Of a DNA stretch of 64,000 bases, positions 53,661 through 63,149 are shown piece after piece. The stretch covers positions 548,637 through 612,636 of the forward strand of contig CAJQTY010000003.1 of the NCBI GenBank assembly GCA_907163075.1, given 5' to 3'. Under the pieces are notes generated by a model. That model worked only from the letters and a program-made list of their open reading frames with translations, searched no databases and had not been told where the DNA came from. This DNA comes from an uncultured Rhodocyclaceae bacterium (GTDB taxonomy: Bacteria > Pseudomonadota > Gammaproteobacteria > Burkholderiales > Rhodocyclaceae). The translations under genes and the position numbers were made by a program. Each line of letters opens with the position of its first letter. Within the stretch, counting starts at the first letter, position 1.

Positions 53661-54634
53661 CAGGGCAGCAGTATCGTCGAACCAGTCGTCTTGCGCGCTT
53701 CGAGGTCGCGATGCGCGTTGGCGGCGTCGGCCAGCGGGTAGGTCTGGTTGACCTCGATCCTGACCTGGCCCGAACCGACGACGTCGAAAAGCTCGGCGCC
53801 GAGCGCGAGCAGCTCGTCGCGCTTGGCGGTGTAGTGCGCCAGGTTCGGCCGGGTGACGAAAAGCGAACCTTTCTGCATGAGCAACAGCGGGTCGAACGGC
53901 GCCACCGGGCCGGAGGCGTTGCCGAAACTGACCATCATGCCGCGCACGCGCAGGCTGTCGAGCGAGCCCATGAAGGTATCCTTGCCGACGCCGTCGTAGA
54001 CCACCGCCACGCCTTCGCCGCCGGTAATCTCGCGCGCACGCTGGGCCACGTCTTCGCGCGAGTAGTAGATGATGTGGTCGCAACCGTGGGCCCTGGCAAG
54101 CGCCGCCTTGGTTTCGTTCGAAACGGTGCCGATCACCGTCGCACCGAGCGCCTTGGCCCATTGCGAGACGATCAGGCCGACACCGCCGGCCGCGGCGTGA
54201 ATCAGCACGGCATCGCCGGACTGGACGCGATAGGTGCGGCGCAGCAAATAGGCGCTGGTCAGACCCTGCAGCATCATCGCCGCGCCAGTACGGAAATCGA
54301 CCGCATCGGGCATCTTCAGCAGGCGATCAGCCGGCAGGCAGCGAACCTGGCAATAGGCGCCGATCGGGCCGCCGGCGTAGGCCACGCGGTCGCCGGGCAC
54401 CAGATCGGTCACCCCGGCGCCGACCGACTCGACGATTCCCGCACCCTCCATGCCCAGACCGGCCGGCAGGGGCAATGGATAGAGGCCGCTACGATGATAG
54501 GTGTCGATGTAGTTAAGCCCGACCGCCTGGTGGCGTATCCGGGCCTCGCCGGGCGCCGGATCGCCGACGGCGACCTCCTCCCAGCGCATGACTTCGGGGC
54601 CGCCGGGTTGATGAATTCGAATCGCAAAAGGCAT
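53660..54634 (-). CDS. qor: Quinone oxidoreductase (zinc-independent MDR family)
   Basis: 324 residues of the QOR group: GLNYIDTYHRSGLYPLPLPA and the NADPH-binding loop AAAGGVGLIVSQWA. Zinc ligands are absent. It reduces quinones with NADPH, probably in oxidative-stress defence. It is the first gene of a coupled minus-strand operon with the TAXI and ParA genes, an unusual partnership. Confidence 0.9.
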   Translation of the reverse strand: MPFAIRIHQPGGPEVMRWEEVAVGDPAPGEARIRHQAVGLNYIDTYHRSGLYPLPLPAGLGMEGAGIVESVGAGVTDLVPGDRVAYAGGPIGAYCQVRCLPADRLLKMPDAVDFRTGAAMMLQGLTSAYLLRRTYRVQSGDAVLIHAAAGGVGLIVSQWAKALGATVIGTVSNETKAALARAHGCDHIIYYSREDVAQRAREITGGEGVAVVYDGVGKDTFMGSLDSLRVRGMMVSFGNASGPVAPFDPLLLMQKGSLFVTRPNLAHYTAKRDELLALGAELFDVVGSGQVRIEVNQTYPLADAANAHRDLEARKTTGSTILLP

Positions 54635-55062
54635 GATCTGCTCCTGGGTAAAATTTGGCCAATACGGTTTAGCCGACGCCGGCTGGCCGACGAGTCCTCA
54701 ATCGCCCGCCGACCGGCGCGGACCCGAACAGGTATAGCCTAGCTGTTGCCCGCGCTTCGGGCAAGCCGAACCGAGTCGGACGAAAGCATCCACAGGTTTT
54801 TCCACAAGCTCTGTGGACGAACTGTGGATAAACCGGGATTGAGCGCTGAACGCGCGCCACCGGGCCGTCGATATCCGCTGCCGGCCACTCAATAGGGCCG
54901 TCTTGAGAATGCGCCGGTGCGCATCAAGCGTGCTGCGCCGGCCACGGCCCGCCCTCCTGGACTGACCGATTGGCGGATCTTGCGGGGTGTATTCGCAAGG
55001 CGGCGTGCCGAAACATCGGCATTGCAAAAGGCTTTCACCACCCTTTGCCCTAAAATATCGGC
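54635..55062. other. 428-bp divergent region with a DnaA-box cluster
   Basis: This region separates qor and the MFS gene. It holds four DnaA-box-like sequences within about 45 bp (54787-54831), listed separately, and the MFS promoter. No gene is supported. Confidence 0.5.
54787..54831. promoter_or_regulatory. Cluster of four DnaA-box-like sequences
   Basis: CATCCACAG (54787-54795), TTTTCCACA (54798-54806), TGTGGACGA (54812-54820, reverse) and TGTGGATAA (54823-54831, reverse; a perfect TTATCCACA) lie close together in two opposing pairs. Whether DnaA binds here is not known. Such clusters can titrate DnaA or act as minor control sites. Confidence 0.5.
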
Positions 55063-56280
55063 ATGCCGATGATCGAACCTCGCTTCCGCGCCCTGTTTTT
55101 TACCCTGTTCGCGCTCTTCGCCCTGTATGGCACGTCGTTTACCGTCATCGGTGCGACGCTGCCGATGATTCTCGCCGACTTCCACTGGACCTACCTTGCC
55201 ACCGGGTTCGTGCTCGCCGCCGGAGCCGTGACCTATTTCCTGTCCACCTTTGCCGCCGGCTACCTGATAAAGCACTGGGGCGTCAAACCGACGATCCTGC
55301 TCGGCCTGGTCCTCGACGTTGCCGGGCTCAGTTTCTTCGCCGCGACGCCCGATCCCTTGATCAACACTCTGCTCACCACGCTCATCGGCGTCGGTCAGGG
55401 CTGCATCGAAGTCGGCGTCAATTGGTCGACGGTGCGCATCGACACGCGCCATACCGGTCGCCCGATGAACCTGATGCACGGCGCGTTCGCGGTCGGTGCC
55501 ATCCTCGGCCCGCTGGCGGTCAGTCTCCTGATACACAACGACCTCGCGTGGACCGCCGTCTACCGCGGCATGGCGCTGATCTTCGCGTTGCTTGCCGTAC
55601 TTACGCTGAGCACCGCCTTACCGCCGAACACCACCGACCAGACGGTGGCAAACGACGAGCCGCCAGGGAATCCAAGCGCCAATCCGGCCTACTGGCTCTC
55701 GTTCTGCGCGCTCTTTCTCTATGTCGGCGTCGAACTGGGCGTCTCGAACTGGGTGGCGGAATATTTCGTCGTCGTCTTCGACTACTCGACCGCCGCCAGC
55801 GCCCTGCTCGTTTCCCTATTCTGGACGGGTCTGCTGGCCGGCCGCTTCGGCGTCCCGCTGTTCTACCGTGGGGCGCGCCATGACGCCGCCCTGATCGGCC
55901 TGTCGAGCCTGGCGGCGATCGCCGTCGTCCTGCTCACGCTGCTCGGCTACGCCACGCCCAACGCGGTCACCGACAACGCCGGCCGGCTGCTGGTCTTTCT
56001 GGCCGGACTCGGCTGCTCGATCTACTACCCGGCAGTCATCACCCTGCTCGGCAAATGCTTCCCGCACGCGCAGAGCCAGGTCATCGGCTTCGCGGCAACC
56101 GGCGGCGGTGTCGGCGCCTTCGTCTTTCCCTTCCTCATGTCGGCCATGGCGCAGCGCTGGGGAATCCGCGCCGGATTCGCGGTCTACGGCGTTTTCGCCG
56201 TGGCCATGACGGTGGTCGCGGTATGGCTGGTGATTGTCGCGGCAAAGGGCGATACAGTTATCAACAGACCCGGTGAATAA
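55063..56280 (+). CDS. MFS transporter
   Basis: 405 residues with twelve hydrophobic helices of the major facilitator superfamily: ALYGTSFTVIGATLPMI at the start, and a central loop (about 190-205) that splits the protein into two halves. It resembles the sugar-transporter-like FucP/fosmidomycin side of the family, but the substrate cannot be told. ATG at 55063 (MPMIEPRF) is used. Confidence 0.82.
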   Translation: MPMIEPRFRALFFTLFALFALYGTSFTVIGATLPMILADFHWTYLATGFVLAAGAVTYFLSTFAAGYLIKHWGVKPTILLGLVLDVAGLSFFAATPDPLINTLLTTLIGVGQGCIEVGVNWSTVRIDTRHTGRPMNLMHGAFAVGAILGPLAVSLLIHNDLAWTAVYRGMALIFALLAVLTLSTALPPNTTDQTVANDEPPGNPSANPAYWLSFCALFLYVGVELGVSNWVAEYFVVVFDYSTAASALLVSLFWTGLLAGRFGVPLFYRGARHDAALIGLSSLAAIAVVLLTLLGYATPNAVTDNAGRLLVFLAGLGCSIYYPAVITLLGKCFPHAQSQVIGFAATGGGVGAFVFPFLMSAMAQRWGIRAGFAVYGVFAVAMTVVAVWLVIVAAKGDTVINRPGE

Positions 56281-56337
56281 CCTGTGGATGATGCCAGTAG
56301 CGCATCTTCGTCCCGCCCGGTTGGATAAAACGGGCTG

Positions 56338-58515
56338 CTAGGCTACCGGCGTCAGCTTGGCAAACTCAAGCGCCAGCCACTTCATGCCGCTGGCGCCGAA
56401 ATTGACCTGTACGCGAGCATCGGCGCCGCGCCCTTCGGCGGCAACGATTACCCCCAGACCAAACTTTGCGTGTTCCACGTTCTGCCCGATGCGCAGGCCG
56501 TTCGCCGAAATCTGCCCGGCCGCATACGCCGCCGTCGCTGAGCGCACCGGTTCCGCCGCGGTGTACGCCGGCATCCGATTGATCTGGCGCAGCAACTCTA
56601 CCGGCAACTCGTCGAGAAAGGACGAGGGCAGGCAATAGCGCGTCTGGCCGTGCAGCATCCGCGTTTGCGCGTGCGAGAGGTAGAGCCGCTGGCGGGCGCG
56701 GGTGACGGCCACGTACATCAGCCGCCGCTCTTCCTCAAGCCCGTCGCGTTCCTGCGCGGCATTGTCGTGCGGGAACAGCCCCTGCTCCAGTCCGGTGATG
56801 AAAACGACGTCGAATTCCAGCCCCTTGGCGGCGTGCACGGTCATCAACTGAACCGCCTGGCCCTCGCCGGCCTGGTGTTCGCCGGCTTCGAGCGAGGCAT
56901 GCGCGAGGAACGAGGCGAGCGGATTGGCGTCGGCCGGGTTGGCCAGGGTGTCGGATTCTTCCTGAAGAAAATTGGTCGCCGCGTTGATCAGTTCGTCGAG
57001 GTTTTCCAGCCGTTCGCGGCCTTCCTTCTCGGCCAGATAGTACTGGCGCAGGCCGCTTTTTTCGATGAGGTGATCGATGACTTCGGGCAGAGGCAGATTG
57101 GCGCATTCGGCGCGCAGCGTTTCGATGAGCCGGATAAAGCCGCCGACCGCCGCGCCGGCCTTTCCGCTCAGGCTGGCGGCGGCGTTGTAGAGGCTGGAAT
57201 TGGCGCGGTGCGCCGCTTCCTGTAGCGCTTCGATACTGCGGCTGCCGATACCGCGCGTGGGGAAATTGACGACACGGGAAAAAGCCGTGTCGTCGTCCGG
57301 GTTGCCGATCAGGCGCAGGTAGGCGAGGGCGTGCTTGATTTCCTGACGGTCGAAAAAGCGCAGCCCGCCATAGACGCGGTAGGGCACGCCGGCCGTGAAC
57401 AATTGGTGCTCGAGCACGCGCGACTGCGCGTTGGCGCGGTAAAGCAGGGCGATCTGGTGGCGCGCATAACCCTCGCCTACCAGTTCGCGCACTTCATCGA
57501 CGACGAAGCGCGCCTCGTCGATGTCCGAAAAACCGTCGAAGACGCGGATCGACTCGCCGGCGCCGGCGTCGGTCCACAAGGTCTTGCCGAGGCGGCCACG
57601 GTTGTTCTTGATCAGCGCATTGGCCGCATCGAGGATGTTGCCGTGTGAACGATAATTCTGCTCCAGCCGGATCACGTTCGCGACCTTGAACTCGCGCTCG
57701 AGGTCGCGCATGTTGCCGACCTCGGCGCCACGGAAAGCGTAGATCGACTGGTCGTCGTCACCGACCGCGAAAAGGCAGGCGCCGCCGGCCTGCGGCGCGG
57801 GGCCGTCGTGCCCGGCGAGCAGCTTCAGCCAGGCGTACTGCAGGCGGTTGGTATCCTGGAACTCGTCGACCAGGATGTGCCGGAAGCGCTCCTGGTAATG
57901 GCGGCGCAAGGGCTCGTTGCGCTTGAGCAACTCGTAGGAACGCAGCAGCAGTTCGGCGAAGTCGACGACACCCTCGCGCTGGCATTGAGCGTCGTATTCG
58001 GCGTAAAGCTCGACCCGGCGCCTGGTGTAGTCGTCGTAGGCTTCGGCCTGCGCGGCGCGGATGCCTTGTTCCTTGTGCGCGTTGATGAAGTTGGCGAGTT
58101 CGCGCGGCGGATACTTTTCGTCGTCGACGTTGAGGTTCTTCAGCAGGCGCTTGATGGCCGACAACTGATCGGCCGAATCGAGGATCTGGAACAGCGCCGG
58201 CAAGCCGGCTTCGCGATAATGCGCGCGCAGCAGCCGGTTGCATAGCCCGTGAAAGGTTCCGATCCACAGCCCGCGCGTATTGATCGGCAGCATCGCCGAG
58301 AGGCGCGCCAGCATTTCCTTCGCCGCCTTGTTGGTAAAGGTCACGGCGAGAATGCCCGCGGCCCCGACCTGCCCCGTCGACACCAGCCAGGCGATCCGCG
58401 TTGTCAGCACACGCGTCTTGCCACTGCCGGCTCCGGCGAGAATCAGGGCGTGCTGCGGCGGCAAGGTGACGGCGGCAAGCTGTTGAGGATTAAGATTGGC
58501 GAGCAGATCGGACAT
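56338..58515 (-). CDS. uvrD: UvrD/Rep-family DNA helicase
   Basis: 725 residues of SF1 helicase. Walker A GAGSGKTRVLT (about 30-40) lies near the N-terminus, then VDEFQDTN (Walker B) and GDDDQSIYAFRGA, and motif VI VAVTRARQRLY. It unwinds DNA in nucleotide-excision and mismatch repair. The start is the ATG at 58515. The C-terminal domain includes the tudor-like KFGLGVIVAAEGRG, typical of UvrD. Confidence 0.93.
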   Translation of the reverse strand: MSDLLANLNPQQLAAVTLPPQHALILAGAGSGKTRVLTTRIAWLVSTGQVGAAGILAVTFTNKAAKEMLARLSAMLPINTRGLWIGTFHGLCNRLLRAHYREAGLPALFQILDSADQLSAIKRLLKNLNVDDEKYPPRELANFINAHKEQGIRAAQAEAYDDYTRRRVELYAEYDAQCQREGVVDFAELLLRSYELLKRNEPLRRHYQERFRHILVDEFQDTNRLQYAWLKLLAGHDGPAPQAGGACLFAVGDDDQSIYAFRGAEVGNMRDLEREFKVANVIRLEQNYRSHGNILDAANALIKNNRGRLGKTLWTDAGAGESIRVFDGFSDIDEARFVVDEVRELVGEGYARHQIALLYRANAQSRVLEHQLFTAGVPYRVYGGLRFFDRQEIKHALAYLRLIGNPDDDTAFSRVVNFPTRGIGSRSIEALQEAAHRANSSLYNAAASLSGKAGAAVGGFIRLIETLRAECANLPLPEVIDHLIEKSGLRQYYLAEKEGRERLENLDELINAATNFLQEESDTLANPADANPLASFLAHASLEAGEHQAGEGQAVQLMTVHAAKGLEFDVVFITGLEQGLFPHDNAAQERDGLEEERRLMYVAVTRARQRLYLSHAQTRMLHGQTRYCLPSSFLDELPVELLRQINRMPAYTAAEPVRSATAAYAAGQISANGLRIGQNVEHAKFGLGVIVAAEGRGADARVQVNFGASGMKWLALEFAKLTPVA

Positions 58516-58651
58516 GGAACGGAATTTTCAGGAAAAGTAGCGCCGATTATAACGACCGCCGCGAATCGGGATTACGGCACCTGCGGCGCACGCGAAATAA
58601 ACCCTGTTGCAAAAACAGAAATAGTTCACAGCATTTTTTTTGCAGACGATT

Positions 58652-58676
58652 TATAATTGTTGTGCAGTGCAACAAT
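58652..58676 (+). promoter_or_regulatory. Promoter-like TATAAT with overlapping palindrome
   Basis: TATAAT (58652-58657) lies about 95 bp before the 118-aa gene. It overlaps the inverted repeat ATTGTTG-N7-CAACAAT (58656-58676), whose centre TGCAGTGCA resembles PhaR/phasin-type operators. AT-rich bases just downstream (AAATGATAATAACGATT) are weakly Fur-box-like. Functional assignments are inference. Confidence 0.4.
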
Positions 58677-58749
58677 AAATGATAATAACGATTGTCCAAT
58701 CGACACATATCCCCGTGCCTGGTACCGCCAGAACACAAGGAGAAGCGAC

Positions 58750-59106
58750 ATGAGAGCACCGAAAATACTACCGTGGATCGCCCACAAGGCGGGCATCAAC
58801 GAGGATCTTGCGCTCAACCTGTGGCGCCGCGCCGCCGGAGAGGCCGAAGAGATGACCGGCTGCTGCGACAGCCCGGACTATTACCGTCTGGCCGTAGAAC
58901 GTTTCATCGACCTGGCTCAGGACGAGGGCGAGAAATGTGCCCCCATCGCCCCGCTGAGCACCCCGCGCATCGCTGCCGATCTGGGCTGGTTTTGGCGCCA
59001 CCAGAACCGGATCGCACAACTTAACCTGGTCGCGGCACAAAACGCTTACCGCCTGTGGCAGAAAAGCTGGAGCAATTTTGTCGCCGGCCAGAAACAACTG
59101 GCGTAA
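58750..59106 (+). CDS. Hypothetical 118-aa protein conserved in Rhodocyclales
   Basis: 118 residues, helical throughout (NEDLALNLWRRAAGEAEEM, DYYRLAVERFIDLAQDEGE, AYRLWQKSWSNFVAGQKQ). ATG at 58750 is chosen because an AAGGAG ribosome-binding site lies upstream. The longer ORF from 58657 would cross the promoter. The C-terminal helix pattern (QNAYRLWQKSW) loosely recalls phasin-like proteins. Function is unknown, and a link to storage granules is a guess. Confidence 0.7.
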   Translation: MRAPKILPWIAHKAGINEDLALNLWRRAAGEAEEMTGCCDSPDYYRLAVERFIDLAQDEGEKCAPIAPLSTPRIAADLGWFWRHQNRIAQLNLVAAQNAYRLWQKSWSNFVAGQKQLA

Positions 59107-59427
59107 CCCCTGACCCTCGGGCGGCCTGAGACGGCCAGCCACGGCGGCAATGCGCTCCTTCGCCGCAAGCGTTTGCGCCCGGATGCTGCAACGCACCAAA
59201 CCTCCCGGCAGCAGTAACGCCGACTGAATTTTTGCATGCGAAACTCATTCACCTGAATGACGTTTGCGATTCCAGCACTATCCGCCGCTCACGGAACTTC
59301 GAAAAACCATTGTTCTTAAACAGATTTCCATACTACCCAGCGAACTTCGCCGGGCAATGAATTGACCGTGAGCCGATATCCGCAGTACGATGATCAACTT
59401 CGATCAACTATTATTGGGACGGAAACC
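59107..59427. other. 321-bp gap upstream of fbaA
   Basis: No supported gene, and no terminator of the 118-aa gene is apparent. A purine-rich GGGACGGAA sequence just before the ATG at 59428 serves as ribosome-binding site for fbaA. Confidence 0.4.
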
Positions 59428-60501
59428 ATGAATGCTCCACAGATAAAGCCGGGTGTTATCGCCGGTGACGCTTTACAAGCCCTCTTCGCGCTGGCCAAGG
59501 CCAAGAATTTCGCCCTGCCGGCTATCAACGTCATCAACACCAGCACGGTCAACGCTGTCATGGAAACGGCCGCCGAACTCAAATCGCCGGCCATACTCCA
59601 GTTCTCCAATGGCGGCGCCCAGTTCTACGCTGGCAAGGCGCTCAAGAATGAAGCTCAGCGCGCCTGTATCGCCGGCGCCGTTTCCGCCGCGCACCACGTT
59701 CACGCCCTGGCTGAAATGTACGGCGCCACGGTCGTTCTGCACACCGATCACGCCGCCAAGAAGCTGCTGCCATGGATCGACGGCCTGCTCGACGCCGGCG
59801 AGGCTTTCTACAAGGCCCACGGCAAACCGCTGTTCAGCTCGCACATGCTCGACCTGTCCGAGGAACCGCTGGAAGAGAATATCGAAATTTGCGCGCGCTA
59901 CCTCGAGCGGATGAGCAAGATCGGCATGACGCTGGAAATCGAACTCGGCGTTACCGGCGGCGAGGAAGACGGCGTCGACAACAGTGATGTTGATAGCGCC
60001 AAGCTCTACACGCAGCCGGAAGACGTCGCCTATGCTTATGAAAAGCTCTCGAAGATCAGCAACCGCTTCACCATTGCGGCCTCCTTCGGCAACGTACACG
60101 GTGTTTACAAGCCCGGCAACGTCAAGCTGCAGCCGATCATCCTGAAGAACTCGCAGGAATTCATTCAGAAGAAGTTCGGCACCACGGCACAGCCGATTGA
60201 CTTCGTCTTCCACGGCGGTTCCGGCTCGACGCTCGAGGAAATCCGCGAAGCCATCTCCTATGGCGTCATCAAGATGAACATTGACACCGATACGCAGTGG
60301 GCCTTCTGGGACGGCGTCAAGAACTACTACAAGAAAAACGAAGGCTACCTCCAGGGCCAGATTGGCAACCCGGAAGGCGAGGACAAGCCGAACAAAAAAT
60401 ACTACGACCCGCGTGTCTTCCTGCGCGCCGGGGAAGAGAGCTTCAAGGCACGCCTGAAACAGGCTTTCGCCGACCTCAACAACGTCGGCACCCTGGCCTG
60501 A
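59428..60501 (+). CDS. fbaA: Class II fructose-bisphosphate aldolase
   Basis: 357 residues, the E. coli FbaA-type length. Zinc and substrate motifs include VLHTDHAAKK, LEIELGVTGGEED and FHGGSGST. It splits fructose 1,6-bisphosphate in glycolysis and joins trioses in gluconeogenesis. ATG at 59428 (MNAPQIKPG) is the family start. An earlier ATG at 59362 lies in the promoter region. Confidence 0.95.
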   Translation: MNAPQIKPGVIAGDALQALFALAKAKNFALPAINVINTSTVNAVMETAAELKSPAILQFSNGGAQFYAGKALKNEAQRACIAGAVSAAHHVHALAEMYGATVVLHTDHAAKKLLPWIDGLLDAGEAFYKAHGKPLFSSHMLDLSEEPLEENIEICARYLERMSKIGMTLEIELGVTGGEEDGVDNSDVDSAKLYTQPEDVAYAYEKLSKISNRFTIAASFGNVHGVYKPGNVKLQPIILKNSQEFIQKKFGTTAQPIDFVFHGGSGSTLEEIREAISYGVIKMNIDTDTQWAFWDGVKNYYKKNEGYLQGQIGNPEGEDKPNKKYYDPRVFLRAGEESFKARLKQAFADLNNVGTLA

Positions 60502-60520
60502 CCGGCTGACTGAACCCGCG

Positions 60521-60557
60521 AAAGCCGGCTCCTTCCTGAGCCGGCTTTCTTCATTTT
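60521..60557 (+). terminator. Rho-independent-type terminator after fbaA
   Basis: AAAGCCGGCTC (60521-60531) and GAGCCGGCTTT (60538-60548) form a perfect 11-bp stem followed by a T-rich stretch (TCATTTT). Confidence 0.8.
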
Positions 60558-60741
60558 GAAGCCTGCATTTTGCCCGTGCCGCCAGCCCCTCGGCCAAGCT
60601 TTTACCCTGTTTGGTGCGAACACGCCCAGCATTGGTGCATAGCCGATCCGTATTTGTCAGAAAAGCTTGTTTTTGAGTGGGATTTTGTTTGGCATGCTTT
60701 CTGCTCATGGCTTATGCAAAACTTCAGCATTGGTGAAAATC

Positions 60742-62169
60742 ATGAGCACAAATTTCTTTAATGAAATGTACGATGCCGCCGGCGCCCTGCGGCCACATTA
60801 CCGTGCCTACGCCGACTGGCTCGCGGCCACTCCGCCCGAACGCATCGCGCGCAAGCGCGCCGAAGCCGACATTGCCTTCCACCGTGTCGGCATCACCTTC
60901 GCCGTTTATGGCGACGAATCCGCCAAGGATCAGGGCAAGGAAAGACTGATCCCCTTCGACATCATCCCGCGCATCATCACCTCGGAGGACTGGCAGGCGC
61001 TGCAGGCCGGACTACGCCAGCGAGTAAAGGCGCTGAATGCCTTCCTGCATGACATTTACCACGGACAGGAAATCCTGCGCGCGGGATGTATCCCGCGCGA
61101 ACAGGTCTTGAACAACGCACAGTTCCGCCCGGAGATGATGGGCGTCGATGTACCCGCCGGAATCTACGCGCACATCGCCGGCGTCGACCTCGTCCGGGCC
61201 GGAGCAGGCGAATTCTACGTACTCGAAGATAACCTGCGCGTCCCCTCGGGCGTGTCGTACATGATCGAAGACCGCAGGATGATGATGCGCCTCTTTCCCG
61301 AACTTTTCTCACGGCACAAGGTGGCGCCAGTCCAGCACTACCCGGACATGCTTCTGGAAAACCTGCGCACGGTCGCGCAGCCCGGCATCGACAACCCGAC
61401 CGTCGTGCTGCTCACCCCCGGCGCCTACAACAGCGCCTACTTTGAGCACACCTTCCTGGCGCAGCAGATGGGCGTCGAACTGGTCGAGGGACGTGATCTG
61501 TTTGTCAGGGACGAGACGGTGTACATGCGCACGACGCAAGGTCCGCAGCGCGTCGACGTGATCTATCGCCGGCTTGATGACGACTTCCTTGACCCGCTCG
61601 CCTTCCGCAAGGACTCGATGCTCGGTGTTCCCGGCCTGCTCGCGGCTTACCGCGCGGGGCGGGTAACGCTGGCCAACGCCATCGGCACCGGCGTTGCCGA
61701 CGACAAATCGATCTACCCCTACGTGCCCGACATGGTGCGCTTCTATCTGGGTGAAGAGTCGCTCCTCAACAACGTGCCGACGTACATGCTGCGCAAGCCG
61801 GACGATTTGAAGTACGTGCTCGAGCACCTGCCCGAACTGGTGCTCAAGGAGGTGCATGGAGCCGGCGGTTATGGCATGCTGGTCGGGCCGGCGGCGACAA
61901 AAAAAGAGATCGAGGACTTCCGCGCACGCATCGTCGCCGAACCCGAAAAATACATCGCCCAGCCAACGCTGGCGCTGTCCACCTGCCCGACCTTCGTCGA
62001 GTCGGGCGTGGCTCCGCGCCACCTCGACCTGCGCCCCTTCGTGCTCTCCGGAAAGAACATCGACATGGTTCCCGGCGGCCTGACGCGGGTGGCGCTGCGC
62101 GAAGGCTCGCTGGTCGTCAATTCGTCGCAGGGCGGCGGCACCAAGGACACCTGGGTACTTGAAAACTGA
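60742..62169 (+). CDS. Circularly permuted ATP-grasp protein
   Basis: 475 residues of the DUF404/DUF407 (circularly permuted ATP-grasp) family: GIYAHIAGVDLVRAGAGEFY, VLEDNLRVPSGVSYMIEDR, and SQGGGTKDTWVL at the end. Members are proposed to ligate peptides and nearly always lie beside an alpha-E gene, as here (17 bp downstream). ATG at 60742 (MSTNFFNEM) is preferred to the longer upstream frame, which enters the intergenic region. Confidence 0.85.
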   Translation: MSTNFFNEMYDAAGALRPHYRAYADWLAATPPERIARKRAEADIAFHRVGITFAVYGDESAKDQGKERLIPFDIIPRIITSEDWQALQAGLRQRVKALNAFLHDIYHGQEILRAGCIPREQVLNNAQFRPEMMGVDVPAGIYAHIAGVDLVRAGAGEFYVLEDNLRVPSGVSYMIEDRRMMMRLFPELFSRHKVAPVQHYPDMLLENLRTVAQPGIDNPTVVLLTPGAYNSAYFEHTFLAQQMGVELVEGRDLFVRDETVYMRTTQGPQRVDVIYRRLDDDFLDPLAFRKDSMLGVPGLLAAYRAGRVTLANAIGTGVADDKSIYPYVPDMVRFYLGEESLLNNVPTYMLRKPDDLKYVLEHLPELVLKEVHGAGGYGMLVGPAATKKEIEDFRARIVAEPEKYIAQPTLALSTCPTFVESGVAPRHLDLRPFVLSGKNIDMVPGGLTRVALREGSLVVNSSQGGGTKDTWVLEN

Positions 62170-62186
62170 GGCAGGGAGAAAGAAAA

Positions 62187-63128
62187 ATGCTGAGTCGCAC
62201 CGCTGATCACCTTTACTGGATGGCCCGCTGTACCGAGCGCGCCGAGAACCTCGCCCGCCTGCTCGACATCACGCACCAGATGTCGCTCGTGCCGCAATCG
62301 CTGACGGCCGACAACCAGAACTGGGGCGCCATCCTGGCGCTGAACAGCCTGGAATCGGCGTTCGCCGAGTCCTACGACGAAGTAAATGCGGAGAACGTAT
62401 TGCACTTCATGGTTTCGGATGCCAGCAACCCGTCGTCGATCTACAGTTGCCTGCGTTCAGCACGCGAAAACGCCCACGCCGTGCGTGGCACGCTGACCGC
62501 GGAAACCTGGGAAAGCACCAATGCCACATGGATCGAACTGCGCGCCCAGAAATTCGACCACATCCTGTCGGCCGGCATTGGCGAGTTCTTCGAATGGGTC
62601 AAGCTGCGCTCGGCGGTCACGCGCGGCGTCACCTTCGGCACCATGCTGCAGGACGAAGCGCTGCACTTCATCCGCCTCGGCGGCCTGATCGAACGCAGCG
62701 ATAACACGGCGCGCATCCTCGACGTGAAATACCACGTGCTGCACACCAATGGCGACGAAGAAGGCACGACCGACTTCTACCAGTGGGGCGCCCTGCTGCG
62801 TTCGCTGTCGGCATTCGAGGTGTACCGCAAGGTCTACCGCGACGCCATCACGCCGGCGCGCGTCGCCGAACTGCTGATGCTGCGCAGCGACATGCCGCGC
62901 TCGCTGCACGCCTGTACCGGCGGTATCGTGCGCGTCATGGAGGCGATTACCAACAATCAGTCGGCGGAAACCGAACGGCGCGCGGGCGTGCTCTACTCGC
63001 ACATCCACTACGCCCGCATCGACGACATACTGGCCCAGGGCCTGCACGAGTACCTCACCGACTTCATGGATCGCATCTACGACCTCGGCGAGTGTATCGG
63101 CCGCGACTTTCTCGTTCCGGCGGCCTGA
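62187..63128 (+). CDS. Alpha-E domain protein
   Basis: 313 residues, all-helical, starting MLSRTADHLYWMARCTERAE, the hallmark of the alpha-E domain. It is the expected partner of the ATP-grasp protein in a conserved two- or three-gene unit (often with a transglutaminase-like gene, not seen here). Its biochemical role is unknown. GGGAGAAAGAAA precedes the ATG. Confidence 0.88.
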   Translation: MLSRTADHLYWMARCTERAENLARLLDITHQMSLVPQSLTADNQNWGAILALNSLESAFAESYDEVNAENVLHFMVSDASNPSSIYSCLRSARENAHAVRGTLTAETWESTNATWIELRAQKFDHILSAGIGEFFEWVKLRSAVTRGVTFGTMLQDEALHFIRLGGLIERSDNTARILDVKYHVLHTNGDEEGTTDFYQWGALLRSLSAFEVYRKVYRDAITPARVAELLMLRSDMPRSLHACTGGIVRVMEAITNNQSAETERRAGVLYSHIHYARIDDILAQGLHEYLTDFMDRIYDLGECIGRDFLVPAA

Positions 63129-63149
63129 AACCGCGGGCTGTTCGACGCT

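Noticed and set aside
54787-54831. Chromosomal replication origin
   Set aside because: No dnaA, dnaN or AT-rich unwinding region is nearby. Only a DnaA-box cluster is seen.
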